From NCBI GenBank assembly GCA_918797485.1, contig CAKKNE010000001.1, positions 3,906,001 through 3,970,000 on the forward strand: DNA of 64,000 nt, in the 5' to 3' direction. The translations under genes and the position numbers were made by a program. The first letter of the stretch is position 1; every line of letters begins with the position of its first letter. Source of the DNA: Pelagomonas calceolata (taxonomy: Eukaryota; Sar; Pelagophyceae; Pelagomonadales; Pelagomonadaceae). Below the pieces are notes generated by a model. It was not told the origin of the DNA. It made no database searches and saw nothing but the letters and a program-made list of their open reading frames with translations. Of the stretch, positions 61,655 to 64,000 are shown piece after piece.

Positions 61655-62485
61655 TTAAAACCGCGCCCTTAGATCGAACGCCCCGATGCCCCCCGGCCCC
61701 GCCCGCCGGTTGAACGACTTCCGCACGCCGTACGTCGGCGGGAGCGAGTACGCGCCCGCGCCGGGCCCCTCCGCCGCCAGGGCCCGGGCCTGGTCCACGG
61801 GGTTCGTGTGCGTCCGCGAATACCCGTAGTCGCTCGCCTTCTTGCGGATGGACGGCCGCGGCGCGCGCGCGCCCGTCGGGTAGCGCATCGACTGGTCACC
61901 CTTGGCGGTCGTTTTTTTCACGGGATACGTGACCTCGTAGGACCCGACCGGCGGCGCCTCCCGCACAAAGTCCCGGTAGAAGCTCCCGGGCGGCGGCCGC
62001 AGCCGCGCGCAGCGCGGTATGGAAAGCGCCTCGCGCTGCCTCTGCATCAATTCCGCGATCGTCGGCCGCGGCACCATGGGCGGCCGCCGCCGCGCCGGCG
62101 CGGACCGCGGCCTCGCGATGGTGGTCCGCGGTTCGGAGGCCGCGATCGCGGTGTCCAGGGCCCGCTCCTCGACCGACGGCCGCCGCGTCGCCGGCGCGGA
62201 CCGCGGCCGCGCCTGGCGCCGTGCCCGCGCCTGCTGCTCCCTCAATTCAGCCTGCTGCTTCGCCTGGCGCGCGGCCCGCCGCCTTTCCCGCTCCCTATCC
62301 GCAGCTTTTTTCCGCAGCTCCGCGTGCCGCCGCTTCTGCCTCAGATGGTCGTGCGGGATGCGCGGCGCGTCCAGTGGGATGGCATGATACGTGAACAGCG
62401 ACGTCGCGCCCGGCGGGTCGTTGATGGAGATGACCGGCCGCGGCGGGCGCTTCAGTCTTATTCCCGGTCGTGACACGCCGTACAT
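61655..62485 (-). CDS. STPG/SHIPPO-like axonemal protein
   Basis: A 276-residue basic protein from the ATG at 62485. The N-terminus (RPPRPVISINDPPGATSLFTYHAI) precedes a charged coiled coil (LRQKRRHAELRKKAADRERERRRAARQAKQQAELREQQARARRQ). Two RPRSAPA repeats follow (RPRSAPATRR, RPRSAPARRR). The C-terminal part contains PG-rich repeats: EAPPVGSYEVTYP and GPGAGAYSLPPTYG, matching the STPG pattern of sperm-tail/axonemal proteins. A flagellar role is thus likely, since pelagophytes have flagellate stages (inference). Divergent from 62892 through a CTAG element. Confidence 0.65.
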   Translation of the reverse strand: MYGVSRPGIRLKRPPRPVISINDPPGATSLFTYHAIPLDAPRIPHDHLRQKRRHAELRKKAADRERERRRAARQAKQQAELREQQARARRQARPRSAPATRRPSVEERALDTAIAASEPRTTIARPRSAPARRRPPMVPRPTIAELMQRQREALSIPRCARLRPPPGSFYRDFVREAPPVGSYEVTYPVKKTTAKGDQSMRYPTGARAPRPSIRKKASDYGYSRTHTNPVDQARALAAEGPGAGAYSLPPTYGVRKSFNRRAGPGGIGAFDLRARF

Positions 62486-62731
62486 GGTTGTTGCTCTTGC
62501 GTTTTACGGCTGCCCGTCGATGTGTTTCGCGGGCTGCCCGACGGCGTCTTCGCGTCGACCGCGTCCAGACCACGGAAGCTCTGGGTGGTCGCGTCTGTGT
62601 TGCTCTCTTTGCAGCGCCTGCGTCTCTGCGTTGAGTCCGGAGAGCAGCCGAGGAGGAAGCCTGCGTGCGAAGTGTTCTCTGTCTCTGAACTCGTCGCACG
62701 CCTGGAAGATTGCTTACAAACCCGCCGAGAG

Positions 62732-62751
62732 CTAGCGTAGCAGGACACTAG
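62732..62751 (+). promoter_or_regulatory. CTAG inverted-repeat promoter element, copy 11
   Basis: Reads CTAGCG - TAGCAGG - ACACTAG, 20 nt, with the GTAAG core altered to GCAGG. It lies between divergent starts at 62485 and 62892. Confidence 0.5.
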
Positions 62752-62891
62752 CAGCAAAAAGTGGACAACTTTTGAGGCGCCGCGAGGAGCGCACCGATCG
62801 TTTCAGCGCGTGCCGAAGCATCACCAGTACCACACAACCCAGCTCCTCCCACTGCCGAGCGCTGGACCTCAAAATCGACGCCTGCTAAGAG

Positions 62892-63995
62892 ATGGACGTC
62901 GTCCTGCCCCCGCAGACGACGGCGCCGCAGCGCACGGTCCAGCCGCCGGCGCACTTGAAAGGCGTCGCCTTCCCGCGCGACGGCTCTCCGCAAGAACCGT
63001 CAAAAAAGGAGGAAGGCTTGAGTGCTGACGAGCTCGCGAAGCGCCAAGCACGGCTGCAGAAGCGCGGTGCTCTGTTGCGGAAGGTTTTAGGTGCGGGCAC
63101 GTACGTGGTCGACGAAGTGGGCGACTACCGAAGGAAGAAGGTGAAAGTGTACGTCCAGTACGAAGGGTTCCAGCCCGGCGCGATCGATCGCAAAAAGGAA
63201 CTGCGAGTAGCTATATCCTTGCCAGATTCATGGGTCGACGCGCCCGCGAAACGGTTGAAGGAGGCCTTCCTCAAGACCTACAACTCGAGGTTCCGCAAGT
63301 CTCAAATTGGGGACTGCCTGCTCGCGGTCAAGGACGACTCTTATTTGACCTTTTCCAAAAATGTGATAGGCGACGACCGGTTGATCGGCGATGTGTTCCG
63401 GGAGAACGACGAGGTTTTTGTGGTCACGGAACAAGATGTTGCTGACTTGGATGCGGAGGTGGCAAAGCTAAAAAAAATACTAAGTGACTACGAGGCCGAG
63501 GTCGAGAAGAACTCGACGGTGGACATGGAAGAGTTAACGAAACTGACCACGATCAGCCGAGAGATCGACCCGGAGCAAGCCCATTGCTTGTTGATAGGCA
63601 TGCGCCAGTGCTACATGCTGCCCGTCGGGCCCGAGTATACCGTGGCGGACGTCAAGCGCTTCATCAATCATAAGGGCGGGAGGGACGCCTACCCGCTCGG
63701 GTCGCTGGATGTGGCCCTGGTGGAGAATTTCGAGATCAATGTGTTGGGCGATGGTGATACGATGGAGGCGCTATGTAAACGGGTGTATGGCGAGGAGGCG
63801 TCGTTGCCCAGGACAATCCCGCTGTACTGGGGCAAGCGGCTCCAGGACCCCAAGTACTTCCTCTGGATCCCGACGCTGCACACGCCCGATTCCTTTAGAG
63901 GGCCCGGCGACGAGAACAGTGCCGAAGCCAAAAAGTCCGGGGCCGAGCTGGCGAACGACATGGTCAACTCGGGCGGCGACTGTAGCGTTATGTAG
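62892..63995 (+). CDS. unknown protein with C-terminal CaaX box
   Basis: A 367-residue protein that ends CSVM, a CaaX motif for farnesylation (C-S-V-M), so membrane attachment is likely. A helical segment (ADELAKRQARLQKRGALLRKVLGAG) is followed by KVKVYVQYEGFQPGAIDRKKELRVAISLPDSWVDAPAKRLKEAFLKTYNSRF, which is ubiquitin-like in pattern (strand, strand, helix). Further strands and helices follow (DYLTFSKNVIGDDRLIGDVFRENDEVFVVTEQDV), a coiled coil (LDAEVAKLKKILSDYEAEVEK), and a C-terminal globular part (QCYMLPVGPEYTVADVKRF). No family recognised. The stop is at 63993-63995, close to the right edge. Confidence 0.6.
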   Translation: MDVVLPPQTTAPQRTVQPPAHLKGVAFPRDGSPQEPSKKEEGLSADELAKRQARLQKRGALLRKVLGAGTYVVDEVGDYRRKKVKVYVQYEGFQPGAIDRKKELRVAISLPDSWVDAPAKRLKEAFLKTYNSRFRKSQIGDCLLAVKDDSYLTFSKNVIGDDRLIGDVFRENDEVFVVTEQDVADLDAEVAKLKKILSDYEAEVEKNSTVDMEELTKLTTISREIDPEQAHCLLIGMRQCYMLPVGPEYTVADVKRFINHKGGRDAYPLGSLDVALVENFEINVLGDGDTMEALCKRVYGEEASLPRTIPLYWGKRLQDPKYFLWIPTLHTPDSFRGPGDENSAEAKKSGAELANDMVNSGGDCSVM

Positions 63996-64000
63996 TTTTG

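Noticed and set aside
1-64000. tRNA, rRNA, bacterial operons, Shine-Dalgarno sites, CRISPR arrays or viral genes
   Set aside because: None was recognised by reading; the gene style is eukaryotic nuclear. A tRNAscan/Infernal run would be decisive.

Overview
The window is nuclear DNA from a GC-rich eukaryote, most likely a photosynthetic stramenopile; I lean towards a pelagophyte (Pelagomonas/Aureococcus type). This is an inference. It rests on very dense, mostly intronless genes on both strands with 100-500 bp gaps, short GT-AG introns in a minority of genes, bipartite-looking plastid leaders on a bacterial-type Der GTPase and a transketolase, a soluble hybrid histidine kinase, a MYND/TPR protein, a pentameric-channel homologue, and one intron built like an introner element (introners with terminal inverted repeats are known from Aureococcus).

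Layout. 0-8 kb: 3' part of an mRNA-capping guanylyltransferase with a terminal WW domain, a JmjC/cupin oxygenase, an F-box-like protein, a gene split by the introner-like intron, a SAP/zinc-ribbon protein, a small membrane protein and plastid Der. 8-24 kb: a SAM-domain protein, a CDPK, a 1008-aa fusion of a pentameric ligand-gated-channel-like module to a nucleotidase-like (ASKHA/GDA1-CD39-like) domain, a tRNA dihydrouridine synthase, a probable mitoribosomal protein, a pseudouridine synthase, a C-type-lectin/PDZ membrane protein, a small membrane protein, and a TIR protein carrying the same C-terminal ASKHA-like domain as the channel protein. 24-36 kb: a disordered TPX2-like protein, transketolase, MYND/TPR, hybrid histidine kinase, a secreted ParB-like-fold protein, rhomboid protease and a degenerate PAP2 membrane protein. 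36-49 kb: SCYL1-type pseudokinase, a repeat-domain protein, an unknown membrane protein, a bactofilin, an LRR protein, two tandem paralogues of unknown family, a coiled-coil protein and a small acidic protein. 49-64 kb: an SHPRH/Rad5-like helicase-ubiquitin ligase, an ankyrin protein, an unknown protein, two SLC35/TPT-type transporters, a dual-specificity phosphatase, a BTB/T1 protein, an STPG-like axonemal protein and a protein ending in a CaaX box.

The genes do not form one pathway; this looks like an ordinary gene-dense nuclear segment. Two signals stand out. First, a short inverted-repeat element (CTAGCG ... GTAAGACACTAG) recurs about 15 times, each time 90-280 bp upstream of a start codon and often between divergent genes, so it is a strong candidate promoter element. 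Second, two genes 6 kb apart share an undescribed-looking C-terminal ATPase-fold domain joined to two different signalling modules, a channel and a TIR domain.

Start codons were taken as the first in-frame ATG giving a sensible N-terminus; several open frames begin earlier only through GTG/TTG. Exon joins were inferred by eye from splice dinucleotides and family alignment from memory, not from transcripts.
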